DNA of 64,000 nucleotides, from NCBI RefSeq assembly GCF_018531465.1, contig NZ_JAHDTF010000005.1, positions 62,001 to 126,000 of the forward strand, given 5' to 3'. A program made the position numbers and the translations under genes. Origin of the DNA: Sphaerisporangium fuscum. Lineage in GTDB: Bacteria > Actinomycetota > Actinomycetes > Streptosporangiales > Streptosporangiaceae. Shown in pieces: positions 16,772 through 25,337 of this stretch. How positions within the stretch are numbered: the stretch's first letter is position 1; each line of letters opens with the position of its first letter. The notes beneath the pieces were generated by a model. The model was not told the DNA's origin and searched no databases. It saw only the letters and a program-made list of their open reading frames with translations.

Positions 16772-17835
16772 GAACTGATCTGCACCTTGCTGTGATCGCC
16801 GAGCACCAGCCGGTGGGCTCTCGGGGTGTTGGGAGCGGGCGTGACCTCGACGTCGTGCCCGATCAGGGAGGCCTCGATGCGGCGCACCCCGTTGATTGAC
16901 GCGCGGCGCAGCAGGATCGAGTACTCGATTTCGCTGTCCACGACGTGACAATCCTCCGCCACCGAGGTGAACGGCCCGATGTAGGAGTCGCGGACGACCG
17001 CTCCGGCGCCGACGATCACCGGCCCGACGACGCGGGAGCCGGACACCGTGGCCCCGGCCTCGACCACGACCCGGCCGATGATCTCGGAGGCGTCGTCGAC
17101 GGCGCCGTCGAGCCGCTGCTCCAGGTCCTCCAGGACCAGCCGGTTGACCTCCAGCATGTCGGTGACGTTACCGGTGTCCTTCCAGTACCCGGAGATCACC
17201 GTCGACTCGACGCGCCGTCCCGTGTCGATCAGCCACTGGATCGCGTCGGTGATCTCCAGCTCGCCCCGCCAGGACGGCTTGAGGGCGGCGACGCCCTCGT
17301 GCACGGCCGGGGTGAAGAGGTAGACGCCGACCAGCGCGAGGTCGCTCTTCGGCTGCCTGGGCTTCTCCTCCAGCCCGATCACGCGCCCGGCGCCGTCGAG
17401 CTCGGCCACTCCGAACTGGCGAGGGTCGCCGACGCGGGTGAGCATGATCTGCGCGGCGGGACGGTCGGCCTGGAACCGCCGCACCAGCGGCTCGATGCCG
17501 CCGACGATGAAGTTGTCGCCGAGGTACATGACGAAGTCGTCCTCGCCGAGGAAGTCGCGGGCGATCAGCACCGCGTGGGCCAGTCCGAGGGGGGCGGCCT
17601 GCCGGAGATAGGTGACCTCCAGGCCGAACGCCGCGCCGTCGCCGACGGCGGCCTCGATCTCCTCGTGGGTGTCCCCCACGACCATGCCGACCTCGCGGAT
17701 GCCCGCGGCGGCGATGGCCTCCAGCCCGTAGAACAGGACCGGCTTGTTGGCGACCGGCACGAGCTGCTTGGCGGAGGTGTGGGTGATCGGCCGCAGCCGG
17801 GTGCCCGAACCTCCGGCGAGCACGAGTGCCTTCAT
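16768..17835 (-). CDS. rmlA: Glucose-1-phosphate thymidylyltransferase, long form
   Basis: A 355-aa nucleotidyltransferase. The N-terminus KALVLAGGSGTRLRPIT holds the pyrophosphorylase motif; later YLGDNFI, GLEEKPRQPKSDLALVGVYLF and DTGNVTDML are seen. The last ~110 residues form hexapeptide repeats (IIGRVVVEAGATVSGS, VVGPVIVGAGAVVRD), giving the long type common in actinobacterial sugar and antibiotic clusters rather than the ~290-aa housekeeping type. It makes dTDP-glucose from dTTP and glucose-1-phosphate. The start codon overlaps the stop of the sugar transferase gene (TGATG). Confidence 0.92.
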   Translation of the reverse strand: MKALVLAGGSGTRLRPITHTSAKQLVPVANKPVLFYGLEAIAAAGIREVGMVVGDTHEEIEAAVGDGAAFGLEVTYLRQAAPLGLAHAVLIARDFLGEDDFVMYLGDNFIVGGIEPLVRRFQADRPAAQIMLTRVGDPRQFGVAELDGAGRVIGLEEKPRQPKSDLALVGVYLFTPAVHEGVAALKPSWRGELEITDAIQWLIDTGRRVESTVISGYWKDTGNVTDMLEVNRLVLEDLEQRLDGAVDDASEIIGRVVVEAGATVSGSRVVGPVIVGAGAVVRDSYIGPFTSVAEDCHVVDSEIEYSILLRRASINGVRRIEASLIGHDVEVTPAPNTPRAHRLVLGDHSKVQISS

Positions 17836-19298
17836 CAGTACGCCCCTCCGCCGTGGACGACGGCCGCCCAGGTCTTCCACAGGATCTGCAGGTCGAGGAT
17901 GAGCGACCAGTTCTCGACGTACCGAAGGTCGAGACGGACGGATTCCTCCCACGATAGATCGGATCGACCGCTCACTTGCCACAGTCCGGTCATTCCGGGC
18001 TTGACCACCAGGCGGCGGCGCACGTCGGTGCCGTACTGCGCGACCTCGTCGGGCAGCGGGGGACGCGGCCCGACCAGCGACATCTCGCCGCGCAGGACGT
18101 TCAGCAGCTGCGGCAGCTCGTCGAGGGAGTAGCGGCGCAGGAACCCGCCGATCCGGGTGATCCTTGGATCGTTCCTCATCTTGAACAACACGCCGTCGAA
18201 CTCGTTGTCAGCGAGCAGCTCCAGCTTGAGCTTCTCGGCGTCCCGCACCATCGTGCGGAACTTGAAGACCTGGAACTCGCGCCCGCCCCGCCCGACCCGC
18301 GTCTGCTTGAACAGCGCCGGCCCGGGGCTGGTGATCCGGACCAGGGCGGCGATCACGAGCATGGGGAGCGCCAGCACCAGCAGCACCCCCGTCGCGAGCA
18401 GCCGGTCGAACAGGGTCTTGATGAGCTGGCGGGTGCCGTCGAACTCGGGGTGCTCCACGTGGAGCAGCGGCATCCCGGCGACCGGGCGGATGCTCGTGCG
18501 CGGCCCGGCCACGTCCATCAGCGCGGGGGCGACGAACAGTTCGGTCCCCTTGGTCTCGATGCTCCAGGCCAGCCGGCGCAGCGCGGCGCCGTCCAGCTCG
18601 GGGCAGGCCAGCACGGCGACGGCGTCCGCGGAGACCTTGTCGGCCACGGTGGCGACGTCGGCGAAGTCGCCGTAGACCGGCACGCCGTCGATGTCGAGGC
18701 CGTTGCCGGGGAACTGGCCGGGGGGCAGGCAGGCCGCGACGACCCGCATGCCGTGGTACGGCTGGCGCCGGAACTGCATCACCAGGTCGAGCACGGCCGT
18801 GCGGTGCCCGACCGCCACCACGCGGCGGAGGTACTCGCCCTCGGCGCGCCGCCGGTGCAGGCGCTTGCGCATGCGGTACCGGAACAGGAGCGTGAGAACC
18901 GTCGCGAGCGGCAGCATGGCCATGACGTAGCTGCGCGCGATCATGGTCTGCGTGGCGTACGCGCTGATGGCCACGGCGGCCGTCAGCCCCACCCCGCCGT
19001 CGAAGACCCCGCGGAACTCCTCGCTGCCCTCGCCGTGGCTCTTCTCGCGGTACACCCCGGCAAGGGCCATGGCGGCCGGCCACGCCAGCGCGAGGCCGAA
19101 GCCGAACAGCAGCTCCGACCAGGGGATGAACGCCCCCAGCCAGAGCCGGAAACCCATGACCGCCTCGCATGCGATCATGGCGCAGGCGACGTCGCCCGCC
19201 ATGAGAGCCCGCATATAGGAGCGCGTCCAGATGCTCGACGCAGTCAGCGGGCCCATCGAGAGGATCGCGGCATCGCGCTCCTCCAGCCCCACCCTCAT
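17835..19298 (-). CDS. Polyprenyl glycosylphosphotransferase starting the exopolysaccharide operon
   Basis: About 487 aa from ATG 19298, which has a G-rich site upstream; an ATG at 19382 would add 28 residues. Four or five N-terminal membrane helices (from GDVACAMIACEAVMGF to MLPLATVLTLLF) and a CoA-binding-like middle are followed by one more helix (ATGVLLVLALPMLVIAALV). The catalytic C-terminus of the WbaP/CpsE family has FKFRTMVRDAE, RRYSLDELPQLLNVLRGEMS, VGPRPPLPDEV and KPGMTGLWQVSGRSDLSWEE. It moves a hexose-1-phosphate from a nucleotide sugar to undecaprenyl phosphate, the first step of repeat-unit assembly. It heads the ten-gene operon down to 8760. Confidence 0.9.
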   Translation of the reverse strand: MRVGLEERDAAILSMGPLTASSIWTRSYMRALMAGDVACAMIACEAVMGFRLWLGAFIPWSELLFGFGLALAWPAAMALAGVYREKSHGEGSEEFRGVFDGGVGLTAAVAISAYATQTMIARSYVMAMLPLATVLTLLFRYRMRKRLHRRRAEGEYLRRVVAVGHRTAVLDLVMQFRRQPYHGMRVVAACLPPGQFPGNGLDIDGVPVYGDFADVATVADKVSADAVAVLACPELDGAALRRLAWSIETKGTELFVAPALMDVAGPRTSIRPVAGMPLLHVEHPEFDGTRQLIKTLFDRLLATGVLLVLALPMLVIAALVRITSPGPALFKQTRVGRGGREFQVFKFRTMVRDAEKLKLELLADNEFDGVLFKMRNDPRITRIGGFLRRYSLDELPQLLNVLRGEMSLVGPRPPLPDEVAQYGTDVRRRLVVKPGMTGLWQVSGRSDLSWEESVRLDLRYVENWSLILDLQILWKTWAAVVHGGGAY

Positions 19299-19547
19299 GC
19301 CCACCCCTACCCTGCTCGCACCGATCGTGCAGATAGCAGACGGCCGTTGCGCCCCTTTGGTTGACACATGACTCTGGGACATCAGAGCGCGGTTGTCCGT
19401 TCAAATACTAAAGATCGTTATAAACAGGCGAAATAGCCGGGCATTGGCCACAATCGGCCTCGTTTCGGGAGTCCCAGCTCCCTTGACGGAACGGTCCAAA
19501 GCCGTGTAGGCACGCCGAGCAGGACGGCCGGCGGCAGGCGTGGGGGC

Positions 19548-19898
19548 TTAGTCGTACTCCAGGTCCGGCAGCGGGGACGGCGGGTCCGGGCTGCGCCAGA
19601 CCACCACGTAGCCGGAGTTCGCCGAGTCGAACGCCCGGGTGAGCCGTTCGAGGTCGAACTCCGGCAGGTAACGGAGCCTCGCCAGGAAGGTCGCGTCGGT
19701 CGCGGAGCGCGGCACCACGCATCCTTGCCCGTCGCGGTCGAGCAGGACGATCAGGATGTCGGACTCGGTGACGCTCCCGACGCGGACCTCGACGACGTCC
19801 TCCCACGCGAGGGCTTCGACACTCCCGTCGGCGTAGTGACGGGTCACGCCCTCTTCGGTCACGTACACGTACGAATCCGGCACTGAGTTGCCGTGCAT
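19548..19898 (-). CDS. Hypothetical protein
   Basis: A 116-aa soluble protein (MHGNSVPDSYVYVTEEGVTRHY). It is predicted as beta strands with two amphipathic helices (DATFLARLRYLPEF). No signal peptide, helix-turn-helix or catalytic motif is visible. Standing alone between the exopolysaccharide operon and the GntR/EamA operon, it has no informative neighbours. I do not recognise its family. Confidence 0.6.
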   Translation of the reverse strand: MHGNSVPDSYVYVTEEGVTRHYADGSVEALAWEDVVEVRVGSVTESDILIVLLDRDGQGCVVPRSATDATFLARLRYLPEFDLERLTRAFDSANSGYVVVWRSPDPPSPLPDLEYD

Positions 19899-19944
19899 GG
19901 GCGCGATTGTGACCAGTTACCAGCGCTCCATGCAAGAGAAGCCG

Positions 19945-20562
19945 CTAATCAGCGCCCCAGGTGTGATCGAGATGGGCCGCCACGGCCCGCCGAGCCGCCT
20001 CCGCGGGCCCGGCGGCGATGGCGTCGAGCAGCATGCGGTGCTCGGCGACCAGCGTGTCCCTGTCGTGGTAAACGGTGCGCAGCCGCACCAGGCCGAGCCG
20101 CGTCTCGGCGGCGAGGGCGGCGTACAGCCGCTCCAGGCGCGGGCTGCCCACGGCGACGATCAGTTGCTCGTGCAGCGCCATGTGCTCGGCGACGACGTCG
20201 GCCCAGGGCGCGTCGGCCGGCAGCGCGGCCATGCGGTCCAGGGCCTCGTCGGCCGTGGCGACCCGCCGGCCCGCCAGCTTGACGGCCATGAGGTCCTCCA
20301 GCGGGCGCCTGACGTACATCAGGTCGTCCAGGTCGCCCGTGGTGACCTCCGGGACGTACGCGCTGCGGTTGCGCTCGCGCCGGAGGATGCCCTCGTGGAC
20401 CAGGACGGCGAGCGCCTCCCGGACGGTCGGGCGCGCAACGCCGTACAGCGCCGAGAGCTCCTGCTCGGGCAGGGACGTGCCGGGGGCGATCTCGCCGGAG
20501 AGCACGCGCCGGCGCAGGGCTCCCGCGAGCGCGTCGACCGTCGACACAGGGCGCAGTTTCAC
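19945..20562 (-). CDS. GntR-family regulator with FCD ligand domain
   Basis: A 205-aa regulator. The winged helix is at residues 8-75: LAGALRRRVLSGEIAPGTSL, PEQELSALYGVARPTVREAL, VLVHEGILRRERNRSAYVPE. The C-terminal FCD domain has DDLMYVRRPLEDLMAV, EHMALHEQLIVAVGSPRLERLY and the metal-site His residues near AEHRMLLDAI and AAHLDHTW. Its GTG start overlaps the EamA stop (GTGA), so the two are one operon. A palindrome TTGTCAGACAA at the head of that operon fits the FCD-type operator and suggests self-regulation; the ligand is probably what the EamA protein carries. Confidence 0.9.
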   Translation of the reverse strand: MKLRPVSTVDALAGALRRRVLSGEIAPGTSLPEQELSALYGVARPTVREALAVLVHEGILRRERNRSAYVPEVTTGDLDDLMYVRRPLEDLMAVKLAGRRVATADEALDRMAALPADAPWADVVAEHMALHEQLIVAVGSPRLERLYAALAAETRLGLVRLRTVYHDRDTLVAEHRMLLDAIAAGPAEAARRAVAAHLDHTWGAD

Positions 20563-21518
20563 GCCGACGATTCTGCCCTCTCCATCGGGGAGGCGGGCGC
20601 GGGAGCGGGCGGGCGCGGCCGTTCCGGCAGCGCGACCAGCACCAGGCCCGCGCCGAGGAGCACCAGGCCGGCCCACGAGACGCCGGTGAGCCGCTCGTGC
20701 AGGACGACCAGGCCGAGCAGCGCGGCCACGGCCGGCTCGGCCAGCGCCAGAGTGGCGGCCCGCGCGACCGGCGTCGACCGCAGGCCCCTCCCGTAGAGGA
20801 AATAGGACAGGGCCGTCGTGGCGCAGCCGAGGTAGACGGCGGTGAGCAGCCCGCGCGGCTCGCCCAGCCAGGCCGTGTCCCTCCAGAGCAGGACGGGCAG
20901 CATGATCACCGCCGCTCCGCCGAACAGGACGCCCATCACCGCGCCGGACGGCGCGCCCGCGGTGATCGCGCGCGCGGCGGTCACCGCGTAGAAGCTGTAC
21001 AGCAGGCCGCTGAGCAGTGCGAGCAGCACTCCGAGCGGATCGACGCCGACGGCCTTCCCGCCGGAGACCAGGGCCGCGCACCCGGCGACGGCGGCGGCCG
21101 TGGCGAGGGTCCAGCGGCGGCCGGGCCGCCGGCGGTCGTGCAGCCACGTGAGCAGGCCGGTGAAGACGGGGCCGCTGCCGATCGCGACGACGGTGCCGAT
21201 CGCGACGCCCGTCCGGCCCACCGAGGCGAAGAAACAGAGCTGGTAGGCGGCGACGCCGCCCGCGGAGGCCAGCAGCGGCAGCCTCCACCCGGCCGCAGGG
21301 CCGTGGAGCAGGCGCCAGGCCGCGGGGCCGGCCGCCACCGCGAGGACGAGACCTCCGATGACGAGGCGGGCCGCGGCGAGAGCCACCGGGTCGGTGGAGC
21401 CGGACAGAGCGAGGGTTCCGACCGTGCCCGCCGTGCCCCACAGGACGGCGGCGGCGACGACGGCCATGGCTCCTGCGGTGCCGGCGCGGCGGGGTTCTGG
21501 GATCAGCGACACGCACAC
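20559..21518 (-). CDS. EamA/DMT-family transporter
   Basis: About 320 aa with ten membrane helices in two EamA repeats (AVVAAAVLWGTAGTVGTLAL and LLSGLLYSFYAVTAARAI). Family features include GTVVAIGSGPVFTGLLTWL and PAVAALLGLVVLHERLT. It is probably an exporter of small metabolites. The start is uncertain: TTG 21530, GTG 21518 and GTG 21512 are in frame, and none has a ribosome site. The palindromic operator covers the first of these, so a leaderless message starting at a GTG seems most likely. It is followed without a gap by the GntR gene. Confidence 0.82.
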   Translation of the reverse strand: MCVSLIPEPRRAGTAGAMAVVAAAVLWGTAGTVGTLALSGSTDPVALAAARLVIGGLVLAVAAGPAAWRLLHGPAAGWRLPLLASAGGVAAYQLCFFASVGRTGVAIGTVVAIGSGPVFTGLLTWLHDRRRPGRRWTLATAAAVAGCAALVSGGKAVGVDPLGVLLALLSGLLYSFYAVTAARAITAGAPSGAVMGVLFGGAAVIMLPVLLWRDTAWLGEPRGLLTAVYLGCATTALSYFLYGRGLRSTPVARAATLALAEPAVAALLGLVVLHERLTGVSWAGLVLLGAGLVLVALPERPRPPAPAPASPMERAESSA

Positions 21519-21519
21519 A

Positions 21520-21538
21520 TTGTCTGACAACTAGACAA
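21520..21538 (-). promoter_or_regulatory. Probable GntR/FCD operator over the EamA start
   Basis: Minus-strand sequence TTGTCTAGTTGTCAGACAA. Within it TTGTCAGACAA is a perfect 5+1+5 palindrome of the GTC-n-GAC type bound by many FCD regulators, and a second TTGTC half site lies one helical turn away. Its place at the operon start suggests repression by the co-encoded GntR protein. Confidence 0.6.
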
Positions 21539-21679
21539 AAATTGCCAGCGCGAACGGTCCTATCCCGAATAGGACCCCTTTCGTAACGAAAGTGACCTAC
21601 CTAGCCCCGACCCCCATTGGTACTGTTTCGCCCATTGACTTAACCCGCGTGTAACGATGCGGTTCCCCTGCGAGGTCAC

Positions 21680-23989
21680 ATGGGCGGGCGTAAGAGATCC
21701 ATCAAGTTCAAGATCCTGACCCTGGTGCTGGTACCTCTGGTGTCCCTTCTGGGCATCTGGGCCTTCGCTGCGACGATCACGATCCAGAGCGGACTGGACC
21801 TCCTCCGTGTCCAGGCCACCTACGACAACCTGGTCGACCCGGTCGGCAGCCTCGCCTCGCAGCTGCAGAACGAGCGCTACGAGTCCCTCGTCTACCTGGG
21901 ATCGCGCACCGGGGAGCACAGCGTCCTGAACGCGCAGCGCACCAAGACCGACCAGCTCCGGGCCGCGCTGGAGCAGAAGGCGCTGGCCGACGGCGTCCGC
22001 GACCGGGTGGACCCGGCCATCTACCAGCGGGTCACCGAGCTGGTCGAGCTCACCCAGCGGCTGCCCGACATCCGCGCCCGGGTCGACTCCAGGACCTTCA
22101 CCCCGCTGCTGACCCTGGACGCCTACCGCCTCATCTCCGACGCCGTCAGCCGCGTGTACGACAGCATCCGCCTGGCGAGCGACCTCGAACTCGGCCCGCC
22201 GACCAGGGCCCTGACGCTCATCGAGCGCAGCCGCGAGCTGATGAGCGAGCAGGCCGCCCTGATCGCCGGCGTCGTCGGCAGGGGCAAGATGACGGCCGAC
22301 GAGCAGACCGCGTTCACCCAGATGGTGACCAAGCGCAGGCTCCTGTACGACATGGGCTTCCAGCTCCTGGACGACGACCTGCGCCAGCCGTACCTCGTCC
22401 TGCAGAACTCCCCCGCGTTCGCCAGGTTCGCCTCGATCGAGGACCAGGTCAGCCAGGACGTCCGCCCGGGCAAGTCGCTGCCGGGCGGCGCCACGAGCTG
22501 GGGCGCCAACATCCACGCGCTCACCGGCATCTTCGACCGGCAGAACGGGATCGGCGCCAAGCGGATCACCGACCGCGCCGCGCCCATCGCCGACGCGATC
22601 ATCTGGCGCGTCGCCATCGCCCTGGTCGTCGGTCTCATCGCGATCGGCGTCTCGCTGTACGTCTGCCTCCGGTTCGGCCGCCGCATCACCGCCGAACTGG
22701 TCGAGCTGCAGCGCGCCGCGCTGGAGCTCGCCGACCGGCGCCTGCCCCGGGTCGTCCAGCGGCTACGCCAGGGCGAGGACGTCGACGTGGCCACGGAGTC
22801 GCGCCCGATCGCCACCGGCACCACCTCCGAGATCGTGAGCGTGGGCCAGGCCTTCACGACCGTGCAGACCACCGCCATCGAGGCCGCCGTCGGCCAGGCC
22901 GAGATCCGCAAGGGCGTCGGCAAGGTCTTCCTCAACCTCGCGCGCCGCAACCAGTCACTGCTGCACCGGCAGTTGTCGATGCTGGACGCCATGGAGAAGA
23001 GGGTCACCGACCCCGAGATGCTGGACGACCTGTTCGGCATCGACCACCTCACCACGCGCATGCGCCGCCACGCGGAGGGTCTGATCATTCTCTCGGGCGC
23101 GGTTCCGGGGCGCGGCTGGCGTAACCCCGTGCCGCTGTACGACGTCGTCCGGGCCGCCGTCGAGGAGGTGGAGGACTACCTCCGCGTCCACGTGTCGATG
23201 CCGGACAACATCGCGCTCAGCGGCCAGGCGACCACGGACGTGATCCACCTGCTCGCCGAGCTGGTGGAGAACGCCACGATCTTCTCGCCGCCGCAGACCC
23301 ACGTCGAGGTGCGGGGCGAGGCCGTGGCCAGGGGATTCGTCATCGAGATCGAGGACCGCGGGCTCGGCATGAGCCTCGGCGAGATGGAGCAAATCAACCA
23401 GAAGCTGGCGAACCCCCCCGAGTTCGACCTCGCCGACAGCGACCGGCTGGGCCTGTTCGTCGTCGGCCGCCTGGCCAACCGGCGCGACATCCGCGTCTCG
23501 CTCCGCACCTCTCCCTACGGCGGCACCACCGCCATCGTCCTGATCCCCGAGAGTCTGTTGTCGCCGGTCGAGACGCTGCCCATGGAGGAGTACTCCGTCG
23601 AGCGGATCACCCAGGCGGGGCACCCCAAGCGGCCCGCCGGGACGAACGGCTGGGGTCTCGCCGCCGCGACGACGGGCGGGAACGGCCGGGCCGCCGGCGA
23701 CGGCCAGAACGGCGCGAACGGCGCCGCCGGGTACGCGGGCGGCGACACGAACGGACGCGGCAACGGGCGGGTGACCGGGCTCCCGCACCGGGTGCGGCAG
23801 GCCAGCCTCGCCCCTCAGCTCCGCCAGACCGGCGCCCAGCCGCCGGAGAACGAGGACCCGCCCAAGCACGCGGGACCCGTGCGCGACCCGTTGGACTCCA
23901 CCGAGCCGGGCGGGCACTCGCCCGATATGTTCTCCTCGTTCCGGGCCGGCTGGGAGCGCGCGCACGAAGGTGAGGACAACGCGTCATGA
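21680..23989 (+). CDS. Conservon-type sensor histidine kinase with NIT domain (CvnA-like)
   Basis: A 769-aa membrane kinase. First helix about residues 12-32, then an extracellular nitrate/sulfite-sensing (NIT)-like helical domain to about 300, second helix about 310-330, a HAMP-like linker, and a kinase core. LARRNQSLLHRQLSMLDAME is the phosphoacceptor-like helix, LLAELVENATIFSPP (about 520) the N box, and EDRGLGMS with DRLGLFVVGRLA the G boxes. Residues beyond 650 are Gly/Asn/Pro-rich and disordered. This is the architecture of CvnA proteins, which work with roadblock (CvnB), DUF742 (CvnC) and GTPase (CvnD) partners. GAGG lies six bases before the ATG. Its stop overlaps the DUF742 start (ATGA). 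Confidence 0.9.
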   Translation: MGGRKRSIKFKILTLVLVPLVSLLGIWAFAATITIQSGLDLLRVQATYDNLVDPVGSLASQLQNERYESLVYLGSRTGEHSVLNAQRTKTDQLRAALEQKALADGVRDRVDPAIYQRVTELVELTQRLPDIRARVDSRTFTPLLTLDAYRLISDAVSRVYDSIRLASDLELGPPTRALTLIERSRELMSEQAALIAGVVGRGKMTADEQTAFTQMVTKRRLLYDMGFQLLDDDLRQPYLVLQNSPAFARFASIEDQVSQDVRPGKSLPGGATSWGANIHALTGIFDRQNGIGAKRITDRAAPIADAIIWRVAIALVVGLIAIGVSLYVCLRFGRRITAELVELQRAALELADRRLPRVVQRLRQGEDVDVATESRPIATGTTSEIVSVGQAFTTVQTTAIEAAVGQAEIRKGVGKVFLNLARRNQSLLHRQLSMLDAMEKRVTDPEMLDDLFGIDHLTTRMRRHAEGLIILSGAVPGRGWRNPVPLYDVVRAAVEEVEDYLRVHVSMPDNIALSGQATTDVIHLLAELVENATIFSPPQTHVEVRGEAVARGFVIEIEDRGLGMSLGEMEQINQKLANPPEFDLADSDRLGLFVVGRLANRRDIRVSLRTSPYGGTTAIVLIPESLLSPVETLPMEEYSVERITQAGHPKRPAGTNGWGLAAATTGGNGRAAGDGQNGANGAAGYAGGDTNGRGNGRVTGLPHRVRQASLAPQLRQTGAQPPENEDPPKHAGPVRDPLDSTEPGGHSPDMFSSFRAGWERAHEGEDNAS

Positions 23990-24357
23990 ACGACAGCGGA
24001 GAGCGGTGGCTCGACCAGGAGGCCGGGCCGATCGTCCGTCCCTACACCCTCACGCGCGGCCGTACCCGTCCCTCCGGACCGGCCTTCGACATGGTGGCGG
24101 TCGTCCGGATCGTCCCCGGCGCGAGGCCGCGGCCGGGGCTCACGCCCGAGCACCTTCGCATCCTGCGCATGTGCGCCCAGCCCATGTCGGTGGTCGACCT
24201 GGCCTCCGAGAGCGGGCTGTCGCTGAACGTCGTCCGGATCCTGCTCGGCGACCTGCGCGACCAGAAGCTCGTCACCGTACGTCCCCCGGCGACCGTCTCC
24301 CAGCTGCCGGAGGAGCGCCTGCTCCGGGAGGTGATCCAGGGCCTGAAGGCTCTGTGA
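23986..24357 (+). CDS. DUF742 protein (CvnC-like)
   Basis: A 123-aa protein. It opens with WLDQEAGPIVRPYTLTRGRT, the DUF742 signature, and has a winged-helix-like middle (LTPEHLRILRMCAQPMSVVDLASESGLSLNVVRILLGDL split in two helices) and end (LVTVRPPA). In conservons it sits between the roadblock protein and the GTPase and may act as an adaptor. Here it directly follows the kinase, and neither cvnB nor cvnD is present nearby. Confidence 0.88.
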   Translation: MNDSGERWLDQEAGPIVRPYTLTRGRTRPSGPAFDMVAVVRIVPGARPRPGLTPEHLRILRMCAQPMSVVDLASESGLSLNVVRILLGDLRDQKLVTVRPPATVSQLPEERLLREVIQGLKAL

Positions 24358-24418
24358 CGCCTGCCGTCGCCCCGTTCCCGCCCGGCCCTCGCGCCGGACG
24401 GGAACGGCACCCCCCGCA

Positions 24419-24451
24419 CACGGGCCCCTCCGGTCACCGGAGGGGCCCGTG
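24419..24451. terminator. Bidirectional terminator between DUF742 and chitosanase genes
   Basis: A perfect 15-bp GC-rich stem with a 3-base loop (stem core GGGCCCCTCCGG/CCGGAGGGGCCC). It lies between the stops of the converging genes at 24357 and 24477. A second stem (CCGTTCCCG/CGGGAACGG) lies just before it. Confidence 0.85.
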
Positions 24452-24476
24452 GCCTGTTCCGCGGCCAGCCGTGCCG

Positions 24477-25337
24477 CTAGCCGTCGATCGAGTAGCTGTC
24501 CCCGTAGACCTTCCACTTGAGCGGCGGGTCGAGATCGAGGTTGCCGTTCTTGAGGAACACCCGCTGCTCGGTGTCCACCCTGCTGGTGTCGCTGTGCGCC
24601 TCTTCGGTCTTCATCGCGGCCTTGCGGGCGTCGAGGAAGGCGTTGAGGTAGGTGACCTCGTTGCCGCCCTGTGCGGGGGTCTTCGCCTTCTTCATGGCGG
24701 CCTTGCGGATGCCGCCGAAGCTCGTGCCGTCGTCCCCGGGCCCGTGCATGACGATGGCGTCGTAGTAGATGAACTGGCCGAGGGCGCGCAGACCGTCCTT
24801 CTTGGCCTGCTGGACCGCCGGGTCGAAGTACACCCTGTCGCGCTCGTCGTTCTGCGCCTGCTGGAAGACCGTGTCCTTGGCGGCGGTCTTCCAGTCCTTG
24901 GTGAAGTTCGGGTCGAGCCCCTTGTGGGAGTCGGACCCGTTGACCTTGCGCAGCGCCGGGAGGTACTTGGCGAGGACGTTGCCCGGCTTGCGCTGGGTGT
25001 AGAGCTCGACGAGGTCGAGCATGTCGCCGGTGCCCGAGCAGAACCCGATGATGCCGGCGGTGTAGCCGCGGCCGTCGTCGATGTCCTCGATGTACTTGTA
25101 CTGCGCCTTCCAGTCGAGCGAGGAGTTCTCCGCGCTCGACACCAGCTGCATGGCGATGTCCTTCTTGTGCGGATCGGTCAGGTCGACGGACGCGGTGACG
25201 ACGGTCGTACGGACGGCTGCCGCCGAGGTGGCCGCGTGGGCGGTCGCGCCCATGAGAGCCGGCACCAGCGCCATGGTCAGCGCGGGGACGAGAACGGCCG
25301 CTAGTCGGGGGGGTCTGCTGGCCGGGGGGATGTGCAC
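24477..25337 (-). CDS. csn: Secreted GH46 chitosanase
   Basis: A 286-aa exported endo-chitosanase that cuts beta-1,4-linked glucosamine polymers. GTG 25337 follows GGAGAG. A signal peptide (RPPRLAAVLVPALTMALVPALMG in two blocks, cut near AHA/A) leads to the GH46 domain. The general-acid Glu is in QLVSSAENSSLDW and the catalytic Asp in IDDGRGYTAGIIGF, the best-known GH46 signatures. GTGDMLDLV, NFTKDWKTAA and YYDAIVMHGPGDD also match. Length and layout are those of Streptomyces-type CsnA enzymes. A palindromic operator lies about 100 bp upstream. Confidence 0.94.
   Translation of the reverse strand: MHIPPASRPPRLAAVLVPALTMALVPALMGATAHAATSAAAVRTTVVTASVDLTDPHKKDIAMQLVSSAENSSLDWKAQYKYIEDIDDGRGYTAGIIGFCSGTGDMLDLVELYTQRKPGNVLAKYLPALRKVNGSDSHKGLDPNFTKDWKTAAKDTVFQQAQNDERDRVYFDPAVQQAKKDGLRALGQFIYYDAIVMHGPGDDGTSFGGIRKAAMKKAKTPAQGGNEVTYLNAFLDARKAAMKTEEAHSDTSRVDTEQRVFLKNGNLDLDPPLKWKVYGDSYSIDG

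Noticed and set aside
19945..21516. 523-codon frame carrying the GntR regulator
   Set aside because: Its first 318 codons are an out-of-frame reading of the EamA gene; the regulator starts at GTG 20562.
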